A stretch of DNA of 64,000 bases, taken from positions 1,116,001 through 1,180,000 of the forward strand of contig NZ_JACHYC010000001.1 in NCBI RefSeq assembly GCF_014192575.1, read 5' to 3'. Below are positions 1 through 7,047 of this stretch, in pieces (the first letter of the stretch is position 1; each line of letters opens with the position of its first letter). Source of the DNA: Variovorax sp. Sphag1AA (GTDB lineage Bacteria > Pseudomonadota > Gammaproteobacteria > Burkholderiales > Burkholderiaceae_C). The translations under genes were made by a program, and so were the position numbers. The notes under the pieces were generated by a model that saw nothing but the letters and a program-made list of their open reading frames with translations, did not search any database and was not told where the DNA came from.

Positions 1-618
1 GCCAAGGTGGTGTCGCTGAACGCACGCCCGACAGCCGTGAAGACGACGGTCCTCGAGCGCTACAACCCGCGCGCCTGGATCGCCACCCAGGACGGCACGC
101 TGCATATCTTCAGCCTCACCGACTACGCGCCGGGGCCGTCAGCCGCCACTCCGTCGCCCAACTCGATTGCCGAGGTGGGCACCGTCACCGGCATCGGGCG
201 CAACCCGACCTCGCTGGCCACCTCCAAGGGTGAACCTGGTGCCAGCATCGAGCCGCTCAACGAACAGGTGATCGTGGGCTCGCGCGGTGACAACAAGATC
301 TCGTGGGTGCGCTTCGCCAGCAACCACAACAGCGGCAGTGTGGTGCGCACCATCCAGCACAAGGAGATCAAGGACCTGATCGCGGTGGAGGACTCGGACA
401 ACTTCGCCAACGACGGCTACGTGATGAGCGCGCTCGACTACGCCGGCAAGAAGGTCCACAACTATCGCTACGGTCCGGTGATCTTCAATGCCGACGGGGG
501 CGCATGCCCACCGCCGAATGGCTGCCCGGTCCAGCCTGCGGGAGCCGTGGCCGAATACGGTGGCGCCATGACGCTGCCCGGCAAGCCCTTCCAGTTGGGC
601 ACCGCGAACGTGCCCTGA
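1..618 (+). CDS. C-terminal part of an uncharacterised protein (cut by window edge)
   Basis: The frame is open from the first base, so the N-terminus lies outside the window. About 205 residues are visible, ending at TGA 616-618. The visible part has segments such as VGSRGDNKISWVRF and WIATQDGTLHIFSL that look like blades of a beta-propeller or PQQ/YVTN-type repeat protein. No catalytic motif is recognisable and I do not assign a function. It is followed 26 bases later by a strong intrinsic terminator, so it ends a transcription unit. Confidence 0.7.
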   Translation, partial: AKVVSLNARPTAVKTTVLERYNPRAWIATQDGTLHIFSLTDYAPGPSAATPSPNSIAEVGTVTGIGRNPTSLATSKGEPGASIEPLNEQVIVGSRGDNKISWVRFASNHNSGSVVRTIQHKEIKDLIAVEDSDNFANDGYVMSALDYAGKKVHNYRYGPVIFNADGGACPPPNGCPVQPAGAVAEYGGAMTLPGKPFQLGTANVP

Positions 619-644
619 CCTCCGCCTCGTTCTTACGAGAGTTC

Positions 645-674
645 AACAGCCCGCCCAGTGCGGGCTGTTTTTTT
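645..674 (+). terminator. Rho-independent terminator
   Basis: A perfect 10-bp stem (645-654 with 660-669) around a 5-base loop runs straight into a T-tract (668-674). It sits just after the stop codon of the first gene. It lies beside the 3' end of the convergent LysR gene and may serve both strands. Confidence 0.85.
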
Positions 675-677
675 GCC

Positions 678-1577
678 CTACGCGCCGGCGGGCGCCGCCG
701 ACAACAGATGCTCAAGCATCCGACGCGCGTTCAGCGCCAGATCATCTTCACGGCGAACGCACGCCAGCAGACAACGTGCCGCCCACGCATCGGCGATGGC
801 GATCCGGCCGATCTTCATCGAGGCGGCGCAGCGGTCCGCCGCCGCCCGGGGAACGATGCCGACGCCCACACCCTTCTCGACCATGCGGCAGACGGCCTCG
901 AAGCTACGCACGCGCACGCGGAAGAACAGGCGCCGGCCCAGTCGCCTGGCCTGCATCGCGACCAGTTCCTGCAAGGGGCTCCCCTGCCCCAGCCCGACGA
1001 ACTCGCAATCGAGGATTTCATTCAGCGCGATCCGGCGGCGCCGCGAAAGCGCATGGCCACGCGGCACAACCAGCAGCAGGTCGTCGCGCCGGAACACGAA
1101 ATGCCGCAGCCCTTCCACATCGGCCGCATCCGACACGATGCCGATGTCGCAATGCCCAGCGCGCACCGCGTCCACGATCTCGGCGCTGGGGCGTTCCTCC
1201 AGGTCGACCGAGACACGGGGATGTGCCACCAGGAAGCTGCTCAGCACATCAGGCAGATGCTCGGTGATGGCAGAGGTGTTGCACAGCATCCGGACATGGC
1301 CCTGCAGGCCGGCGCCGTATGCGCCCAGTTCACCGCGCATGCGCTCGATCTGTTCCAGCACCACTCGCGCGTGGTGCATCAGGGTGCGGCCGGCCTCGGT
1401 GGGGGTCACGCCCTGCTTGGCGCGCAACAGCAGCGGCGCGCCCAGCGACTCCTCCATCCCGATCACCCGCTGGCTGGCGGAGGCCAGCGTCATGTGCGTC
1501 CGCGCAGCGCCACCGGTGATGGTTCCGCTCTCGATGATGTGGACGAACAGCCGAAGGTCGGTCAGATCGAATCGCAT
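678..1577 (-). CDS. LysR-family transcriptional regulator
   Basis: Predicted 299-residue LysR-type regulator. The N-terminal winged helix-turn-helix occupies about residues 1-60 (MRFDLTDLRLF, then a segment ending PTEAGRTLMHHAR) and is followed by a substrate-binding effector domain. The length is normal for the family. I chose ATG 1577 over a TTG three codons upstream because the conserved RFDLTDLRLF start follows it directly. The gene is divergent from the TauE/SafE exporter at 1674, the usual arrangement for a LysR regulator controlling its neighbour. Regulation of that exporter is inference. Confidence 0.9.
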   Translation of the reverse strand: MRFDLTDLRLFVHIIESGTITGGAARTHMTLASASQRVIGMEESLGAPLLLRAKQGVTPTEAGRTLMHHARVVLEQIERMRGELGAYGAGLQGHVRMLCNTSAITEHLPDVLSSFLVAHPRVSVDLEERPSAEIVDAVRAGHCDIGIVSDAADVEGLRHFVFRRDDLLLVVPRGHALSRRRRIALNEILDCEFVGLGQGSPLQELVAMQARRLGRRLFFRVRVRSFEAVCRMVEKGVGVGIVPRAAADRCAASMKIGRIAIADAWAARCLLACVRREDDLALNARRMLEHLLSAAPAGA

Positions 1578-1673
1578 GGCCCGCAAGGTAGCACGCCATC
1601 CTCAGGCCACGCCTGAGGCTCAATGTGCAAGATCCCGATTTTCCGGCGACGCATGCATGGCCACACTGGCGCC

Positions 1674-2438
1674 ATGCCCTCGATCCCCTACTCGCACAAT
1701 GCTTCTCTCTGGCTGCTGGTCGCCGCAGTGTTCACACTGGCCGGCGTGGTCAAGGGCGTGATCGGTCTCGGCCTTCCGACGCTGTCGATGGCATTGCTTG
1801 CGCTGTGGATGCCGCCGGCCGAAGCGGCGGCCCTTCTCATCGTGCCTTCGCTCGTGACGAACGTCTGGCAATTGAGACCTTGGCCTACCGTGGGCCCGAT
1901 CGCGCGCCGCCTGGGTGCCATGCAACTTGGCATCGTGGGCGGGACCTTCGCAGGGGCATGGTGGCTCGGTGCACCGCACGGTGTCTGGCCGGTAGTCGCG
2001 CTCGGCCTGGCGTTGACGGCTTATGCGGCCTGGGGCCTCACGGGCCGAACCCTGCACGCGCCGCCTCAGAGCGAGCACTGGCTGGGTCCGCTGACCGGCG
2101 CCGTCACTGGTGCTCTGACCGCGGTCACCGGCGTCTTCGTGCTGCCTGCGGTGGTCTACCTGCAAGCACTCGGGTTGTCCCGCGATGCGCTCGTCCAGGC
2201 AATGGGACTTTCGTTCACCGTGTCGACCGTGGCATTGGGACTCGCGCTGGCCGGCCAGAACGCCTTCTCGACGCCCCTCGCAGCTGCATCGATAGCCATG
2301 CTGATCCCCACCATGTTGGGGATGGCTGCGGGCCAGCGGATCCGGTCGCTGCTGTCTTTGGTGCTCTTTCGTCGCTGCTTCTTCGCGGGGCTCGCGATGC
2401 TTGGCATCTATATGGTGATGCGGGAACTCCAAAGGTGA
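1674..2438 (+). CDS. TauE/SafE-family membrane exporter
   Basis: Hydrophobic protein of about 254 residues with roughly eight predicted membrane segments and the glycine-rich first helix typical of the TauE/SafE family (VVKGVIGLGLPTLSMALLAL). Family members export sulfite, sulfoacetate or related small anions; the substrate here is unknown. An ATG at 1623 in the same frame would add 17 residues (CKIPIFRRRMHG), which do not look like a family N-terminus, so I prefer ATG 1674. No clear ribosome-binding site supports either start. Divergent from the LysR gene. Confidence 0.85.
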   Translation: MPSIPYSHNASLWLLVAAVFTLAGVVKGVIGLGLPTLSMALLALWMPPAEAAALLIVPSLVTNVWQLRPWPTVGPIARRLGAMQLGIVGGTFAGAWWLGAPHGVWPVVALGLALTAYAAWGLTGRTLHAPPQSEHWLGPLTGAVTGALTAVTGVFVLPAVVYLQALGLSRDALVQAMGLSFTVSTVALGLALAGQNAFSTPLAAASIAMLIPTMLGMAAGQRIRSLLSLVLFRRCFFAGLAMLGIYMVMRELQR

Positions 2439-2525
2439 GACTTTGTTCGCACTGCGCCGGTACATGCGCTCTGGACCGGCGCGGTTGAGCTTCCTAGCAT
2501 TCGTCGAACAACGACCGCTGACCCC

Positions 2526-2569
2526 ATGAGCTCCATCGATCTGGGCATCGCCCATTTCCTGAACCCGAA
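2526..2569 (+). other. Remnant of the original PAP2 N-terminus
   Basis: ATG 2526 opens a frame reading MSSIDLGIAHFLN, a start that resembles PAP2-family proteins. It then continues in a frame unrelated to the downstream PAP2 body (frame 3 versus frame 2). The simplest reading is that this is the true start of the phosphatase gene, separated from its body by a deletion that removed the first membrane helices and shifted the frame. Inference from the family pattern. Confidence 0.45.
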
Positions 2570-3109
2570 GTGGAAGACAGACGGCTCGCGATCGTCGCCC
2601 TGCTCGCCGCGGCGTGCCTCGCCGCCGCGACTTCGGTGTATCTCTCGCATGTGCTGCCCGCGCGCCCGCGCCCCCTGGTCGACCCGGACGTGGCCTTCGT
2701 GCTGCCTTACGGCATGGAGCGGAGCGGGTGGGAGCGCATCAGCTCCATGCCGAGCGACCACGCCGCCATGTATTTCGCACTGGCCGGCGAGTTGTGCTTC
2801 GCATCGCGCTTCTGGGGTGCGCTGGCACTGGTCTACGGCGCGCTTTTCATCTGTTTTCCGCGTGCCTACCTGGGGCTGCACTTTCCGTCCGATCTCGCGG
2901 CGGGAGCAGCCATCGGCCTTGCCTTCGCATGGTTGATGCAACGGGAATTCATGCGGTCGCGCGTCTGGCAACCGCTTCTTCACTGGGAGGCGGCCAAGCC
3001 CCACATCTTCTATCCGCCGATGCTCCTGCTCACCAGCATCATCGGCGGCCTGTTCCACGATGCCCGCGCGATTGTGCACATGCTGGCGATCACACTGCCG
3101 AACGGCTGA
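2570..3109 (+). CDS. PAP2-family phosphatase, N-terminally damaged
   Basis: 179-residue frame (GTG start) with the PAP2 lipid-phosphatase core. It has an ARPRP segment near residue 31, the SMPSDHA motif near residue 58 with its catalytic-type His, and YLGLHFPSDLAAG near residue 100. Membrane helices surround the motifs. Family members dephosphorylate lipid phosphates such as undecaprenyl pyrophosphate at the membrane. The expected N-terminal start and first helices are missing and appear out of frame just upstream (2526-2569). The product may be inactive or the gene may be a pseudogene. No good ribosome-binding site precedes GTG 2570. Confidence 0.7.
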   Translation: MEDRRLAIVALLAAACLAAATSVYLSHVLPARPRPLVDPDVAFVLPYGMERSGWERISSMPSDHAAMYFALAGELCFASRFWGALALVYGALFICFPRAYLGLHFPSDLAAGAAIGLAFAWLMQREFMRSRVWQPLLHWEAAKPHIFYPPMLLLTSIIGGLFHDARAIVHMLAITLPNG

Positions 3110-3266
3110 GTGCGCGCGTTCGCCTCCGGCGCCGCTCTCAGAGACAATGCGAACCACCCCGTCGTGTAGGCTCAAGACGTCACAGATTGTTGAATCTTGT
3201 CCACCGAGCCATGGTCCGCGACGTTTCACCCTTGATGGGCAGCTTTTGCCCGATTCGGAGATTTCT

Positions 3267-3680
3267 GTGAGCTTCTTTGGCTCTGCATTTGCCAGACTGG
3301 CGACTTCCGCGGCTATTGCAGCAGCCGCTCTTTCGGCCGCCGCGGTGGCCCATGCGGAAGTGAATTTCTCGGTTGGCGTTGGTGGCCCTGTCTACTACGA
3401 ACCGGCGCCCGCCTACGTTGCCCCGCCGCCGGTGTACTACCAGCCCGCACCGCCGGCCTACTACCAGCCGCCGCCTCCCGTCTATTACCCGGCCCCGCCG
3501 GCGTACTACCGCCCGCCGCCGCCCGCCTACTATGGCCCGCCCCCCGGTTACTACGGCCAGTCGGGCGGTTCCCGCCCTCGCTTGAGCGACATGCAGCAAC
3601 GTGCACTCGACAATTGCTCGCTGTTGGCACCGAACGAGCAACGCAGGTGCCGCGCCACCGTGATGTCGACCACGCGTTGA
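3267..3680 (+). CDS. Exported Pro/Tyr-rich repeat protein
   Basis: 137 residues, GTG start preceded by CGGAG six bases upstream. An Ala-rich signal peptide ends near AVAHA (about residue 32). The middle (about residues 42-105) is built from repeats of the pattern PxYYxPPPP. The C-terminus is ordinary, with RPRLSDMQQRALDNCSLL and a Cys pair. Such exported PPPxYY proteins are common in Burkholderiales and lack a firm function; an envelope or surface role is likely. The low-complexity repeats make shadow reading frames on both strands look coding, but only this frame has a signal peptide and ribosome-binding site. Confidence 0.8.
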   Translation: MSFFGSAFARLATSAAIAAAALSAAAVAHAEVNFSVGVGGPVYYEPAPAYVAPPPVYYQPAPPAYYQPPPPVYYPAPPAYYRPPPPAYYGPPPGYYGQSGGSRPRLSDMQQRALDNCSLLAPNEQRRCRATVMSTTR

Positions 3681-3707
3681 CCAGCGCGAATCGGCCGATC
3701 GAGATAT

Positions 3708-3748
3708 GGCGCCAAAATGGCGCCGAAAATTAAACCAAAGTTTTAATT
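3708..3748. repeat. Tandem palindromes in an intergenic region
   Basis: Two GGCGCC palindromes (3708-3713 and 3719-3724) are followed by an imperfect AT-rich inverted repeat (3728-3735 with 3740-3748). They lie between the Pro/Tyr-rich gene and the small membrane protein gene. This may be a weak terminator or an operator. No function can be assigned from sequence. Confidence 0.4.
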
Positions 3749-3788
3749 CTTACTAGAATGTTTCACTCCTGGGAGAAAGGAGCGAAAC

Positions 3789-4145
3789 ATGAGAGTGCTC
3801 GTATCGGCCTTGGTCGGGATCGCGCTTTTCGTCGGCTGCCTTGTCGTGTGGTGGTTCTACTTTCCGGTCTGGAAGGTCGAGACCAGCGTGCGCAAGCAAC
3901 TCCCGGATGGCTTCGCGACCTTCTCGGGCGTCAAGTACAACCGCACCACGGGCGCCGGCTGCGGCTACGTCAACGTGGGAACCCGACCGGGGCTGCCGCG
4001 TGGCACAACGCACTTCATCCTGCTCGCGGACGGCAGCCTGAAGTTCGACCCGGATGACCGCGTGACCGGCACGACGCTCCAGCAGCTCGAGGCGCTGCGC
4101 AAGCACACGGACTATCTGGCCTTGGTGTACGCGCGCTGCGCATGA
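3789..4145 (+). CDS. Small membrane-anchored hypothetical protein
   Basis: 118 residues with a strong ribosome-binding site (AAAGGAG, six bases upstream). One N-terminal hydrophobic helix covers about residues 4-25, followed by a soluble part with two Cys (TGAGCGYV near residue 56 and the C-terminal RCA). It is probably anchored in the inner membrane with the C-terminus in the periplasm. I do not recognise the family. It converges on the downstream minus-strand lyase operon, with only 10 bases between the stop codons. Confidence 0.75.
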   Translation: MRVLVSALVGIALFVGCLVVWWFYFPVWKVETSVRKQLPDGFATFSGVKYNRTTGAGCGYVNVGTRPGLPRGTTHFILLADGSLKFDPDDRVTGTTLQQLEALRKHTDYLALVYARCA

Positions 4146-4155
4146 CCTTTTTCAA

Positions 4156-5019
4156 CTACTCGTAGTTCTTGCCGGTACGCATCAGCTCCGGCGTGCCGAT
4201 GACCTCGTTCAGGGCGTCGAAGTCCAGCATCTGCGATCGCCATGGCTGCGTGGTGCGATGCGTGTGCAGGCTGCCGTAGTAGCCCTGCAGCGTGTGCACA
4301 ACCGCCCGCGCCGTACCGCCCGGGAAGATCGCAATCCGGAAGCCGTGAGCCTGCAACGCATCTGCGTCCTGGATGGGCGTTTTGCCGCCTTCGACCATGT
4401 TGGCCAAGAGCGGAATGCGATCCGCGAAGCGCTTGCAGGCCGCGTCCATCTGCTCGGGTGAACGCAATGCCTCGATGAAGAGCGCATCCACCCCAGCCTC
4501 GAAATAGGCCTCGGCACGATCGAGCGCCGCATCCAGCCCCTCGACCGCCACGGCGTCGGTGCGCGCAAGGATCAGCGTGTCGCTTGAAGCTCGCGCATCG
4601 AGTGCGGCCCTGAGCTTGCCGACCATCTCGCGCACCGGTACCACCGCCTTGCCGTCGAGGTGACCGCATCTCTTCGGAAAGGTCTGGTCCTCGATCTGCA
4701 CCATCGCCGCGCCGGCGCGCTCGAAGCCGCGCACGGTGCGCTGGGTGTTGAGCGCGTTGCCGAAGCCGGTGTCCGCATCGACGATGACAGGGATGCTCAC
4801 GCGCTCGGTGATTCGCGCGAGGGTGTCGGCGACTTCGGTGAAGGTGGTGAGGCCGATGTCCGAGCGGCCCAGTCGCGTGTAGGCGATCGATGCGCCGGAA
4901 AGGTAGAGCGCCTCGAACCCGCTCTGCTCGGCGACGAGCGCGCTCAGCGCGTCGTAGACGCCAGGCGCGAGAACGATGTCTTTCGACGCGAGACGCGCCT
5001 TGAATGTCTTGTCGGTCAT
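4156..5019 (-). CDS. Isocitrate lyase/PEP mutase-family carbon-carbon lyase
   Basis: 287 residues of the isocitrate lyase / phosphoenolpyruvate mutase superfamily (TIM barrel). Metal-binding DADTGFG lies at residues 81-87, with QIED near 108-111. The active-site loop KRCGHL lies at 116-121 with Cys118. The Cys is typical of true lyases (methylisocitrate lyase, 2,3-dimethylmalate lyase) rather than PEP mutase. It probably cleaves a 2-hydroxy diacid to pyruvate or glyoxylate plus a second acid. ATG 5019 is preceded by GGGGAG, one base after the upstream stop. It is the last gene of the 14-gene operon. Its context with an aconitase-type hydratase fits a dimethylmalate-type lyase; the exact substrate is unknown. 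Confidence 0.88.
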   Translation of the reverse strand: MTDKTFKARLASKDIVLAPGVYDALSALVAEQSGFEALYLSGASIAYTRLGRSDIGLTTFTEVADTLARITERVSIPVIVDADTGFGNALNTQRTVRGFERAGAAMVQIEDQTFPKRCGHLDGKAVVPVREMVGKLRAALDARASSDTLILARTDAVAVEGLDAALDRAEAYFEAGVDALFIEALRSPEQMDAACKRFADRIPLLANMVEGGKTPIQDADALQAHGFRIAIFPGGTARAVVHTLQGYYGSLHTHRTTQPWRSQMLDFDALNEVIGTPELMRTGKNYE

Positions 5020-5020
5020 T

Positions 5021-6430
5021 TCATGACTCCCCTGAAGAAACGAGCGCCGCAGCGGTGCGCGCAGCGATATAGCCACCGGCCACGGCACTCAGCAGTCCGT
5101 TGCCCGAGAGATAACCCCACACGGCGTCGCCCGATACGCCTCCGGCCGCACCGCCTGCGGCGAGCAGGTTGGCGAAGGTCGAGCCATTGGCACGCAGCAC
5201 GCGCATGTCGTCCGTGGTGTCGAGTCCGCCTTGGGTGTGGAACAGTGCGCCGGTCACCTTCACCGCGTAGTACGGCGCATCAAGACCGCGCGAGAAAACG
5301 CGGCCATCGGGTTGCGGTGCCTTCTCGCGCAACGCCAAAAGCGTCCCCGCGAGGACGGTCTCATCACACCCGATGCAGGCCGCCAGATCAGCAACCGTTT
5401 CGCAACGCCGCAGCGCTCCGGCAGCCTCCGCATCGCAGAAATCCGGAAAGCCGCGCGCGAGTTCGAGAAGCGGCGCATCGAACACATTCCATGCGATGCC
5501 GCCGGGCTGCGCGAGCACGTGCACCGCCGCTTCGGAATAACCCTGCGTCTCGTCGTGAAACCGCCGGCCGTCGCGATTGATCTGCACGCCGCCTTCCATG
5601 ATGACTGCCCACGACATCAGTGCGCCCTGCGGTGTCACCCACGAGCCGTGCCCCTGATAGCCGCCCAGATCGCGCAGCCGCGCGCCCAGCGTCTCACCCC
5701 ACAGGATCGCGCTGCCATCGTTGCCGACATGGCCACCGAAAGTCGCCTCGGCCATCTCGGGCAGCAGCTCGCGCACCATCGAGGCGTTGCCGCCAAAGCC
5801 GTTGCAGGCCAGCAGCAGCACATCGCACCCCAGCGTCTCGCGGTGGCCGTCCGGCCGCCGGTATTCGATGCCGATCACGCGGTCGTCCGAGTTCACGACC
5901 AGCGTGTCGACGACCGCCTGCGTCAGCACCGGAATGCCCGCCGTTTCGCCTGCCGACTGCAGGCGCGCCATCAGCGCGGCACCTGTCTTCTGCGGCAACG
6001 CATGCATGCGGTGCACGCTGTGACCCGGATAGAGAAAGCCGTCGAGCAGGATCCAGTCGAGCCCGTGCCGCTCCTGGAGTGCGTCCAGCGCCGGGCCGAC
6101 CGCTTTCGAATAGGCATCGACCAGCACCTGCGAGGCGCGTCCGTGCGCCTTCGACTGGATGTCCGCCGCGAAGCGTTCGGCGCTGTCGTCGGTCACGCCA
6201 TGCTCACGCTGCACGCGCGTACCGGGCGCGGGGATGAACCCTGAAGACAGCGCCGTCGATCCGCTCGGCACCGCGTCACGTTCGAGCACCACGCATTCGA
6301 TGCCCGCATCGGCAAGCATCAAAGCCGCGGTGAGTCCGCACGCGCCCCCGCCGACGATCGCCACAGGCACCTGCGCATCGGCATCGATGACTTGCGCACG
6401 CCGGATCCGGCGCGAAGGTCCGTCGGTCAT
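5021..6430 (-). CDS. FAD-dependent oxidoreductase, fumarate reductase/succinate dehydrogenase flavoprotein type
   Basis: 469 residues. An N-terminal dinucleotide-binding motif (VAIVGGGACGLTAALML, about residues 23-39) is followed by VVLERD. The C-terminal FAD motif is LLAAGGAAGGVSG near residue 430. The overall layout matches flavocytochrome c / ketosteroid dehydrogenase-like flavoproteins, which add or remove hydrogens across a C-C bond next to a carbonyl. There is no secretion signal, so it is probably cytoplasmic. It starts at ATG 6430, two bases after the stop of the isochorismatase-fold gene. In the operon it could desaturate or reduce a diacid or ring intermediate (inference). Confidence 0.87.
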   Translation of the reverse strand: MTDGPSRRIRRAQVIDADAQVPVAIVGGGACGLTAALMLADAGIECVVLERDAVPSGSTALSSGFIPAPGTRVQREHGVTDDSAERFAADIQSKAHGRASQVLVDAYSKAVGPALDALQERHGLDWILLDGFLYPGHSVHRMHALPQKTGAALMARLQSAGETAGIPVLTQAVVDTLVVNSDDRVIGIEYRRPDGHRETLGCDVLLLACNGFGGNASMVRELLPEMAEATFGGHVGNDGSAILWGETLGARLRDLGGYQGHGSWVTPQGALMSWAVIMEGGVQINRDGRRFHDETQGYSEAAVHVLAQPGGIAWNVFDAPLLELARGFPDFCDAEAAGALRRCETVADLAACIGCDETVLAGTLLALREKAPQPDGRVFSRGLDAPYYAVKVTGALFHTQGGLDTTDDMRVLRANGSTFANLLAAGGAAGGVSGDAVWGYLSGNGLLSAVAGGYIAARTAAALVSSGES

Positions 6431-6432
6431 CG

Positions 6433-7047
6433 TCAACCCAGCGACTGGATGAAGGCCGCGCAGTCGGTGACCTCGGCCACATTGCGCATGTCGGCAAGCG
6501 ACGTCTGGTGCCGCTCTTCGCCGAACGCTGCGCAACCATCTGACAGCACCAGCGTGCGGTAGTCGCGCATGTGCGCATCGCGTACCGTGCTCGCCACGCC
6601 GCCGTTGGTCACGATGCCGCAGACCGCGACGGTGTCGATGCCGGCGCGTCGCAGAACCCAATCAAGCTGCGTGTTGAAGAAGGCGGAATAGGCGACCTTG
6701 CAGACGGCCACATCGACCAACCCAGCGAGCGCATCGACGTTGGCCTGCCCCCAGCTTCCGGGCGCGAAGTCGCCCTTCTTCAGATACGGCCTGAGCGCCT
6801 TGAGATGCGGCGAGACCATCGGCTCGCCCGATGCGTCCGGCCACAGCGTGAACTGGCTTGCGACCACCATGCCGCCCCGAGCCCTCATCGCACGCGCCAC
6901 CTCCGCCACCCGTGCGGGCAGGAGGAGTGCCGGCGGATTGCGGTCGCCGCCCCGCGCATACGCGCCCTTCGGGTCGAGGAAATCGTTCTGCAGATCGATG
7001 ATGACCAGCGCGCTCTTCGCGCCGACGATGGGTTCGCCGGCACTCAT
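6433..7047 (-). CDS. Isochorismatase-fold hydrolase lacking the nucleophilic cysteine
   Basis: 204 residues. The isochorismatase-like fold is clear. The catalytic Asp is in ALVIIDLQNDFL (about residues 15-26), the Lys is in VCKVAYSAFF (about 116), and the cis-peptide region is CGIVTNGGVAST (about 141). Amidases and nicotinamidases of this fold have Cys in the pattern TNxCV; here the position is Gly (TNGGV). True isochorismatases also lack a Cys there. Cys-dependent amide hydrolysis is therefore doubtful. ATG 7047 overlaps the hyuA stop by four bases (ATGA), so translation is probably coupled. Confidence 0.85.
   Translation of the reverse strand: MSAGEPIVGAKSALVIIDLQNDFLDPKGAYARGGDRNPPALLLPARVAEVARAMRARGGMVVASQFTLWPDASGEPMVSPHLKALRPYLKKGDFAPGSWGQANVDALAGLVDVAVCKVAYSAFFNTQLDWVLRRAGIDTVAVCGIVTNGGVASTVRDAHMRDYRTLVLSDGCAAFGEERHQTSLADMRNVAEVTDCAAFIQSLG

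Noticed and set aside
303..1616. 437-codon plus-strand frame covering the LysR gene
   Set aside because: It crosses a strong terminator and the minus-strand LysR gene, and its composition (Arg/Gln/His-rich) is typical of antisense translation.
1625..2488. 287-codon frame overlapping the TauE/SafE gene
   Set aside because: It is an alternate-frame shadow; the other frame has clear membrane helices and family motifs.
3400..3560. Tandem repeats at 3400-3560 considered as a CRISPR or satellite array
   Set aside because: They are codon-level repeats of Pro/Tyr coding sequence within a gene with a signal peptide; there are no spacers.
6433..7047. Maleamate amidase (NicF-like) assignment for the isochorismatase-fold gene
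   Set aside because: The required nucleophilic Cys is Gly, so a Cys-type amidase call is not supported.
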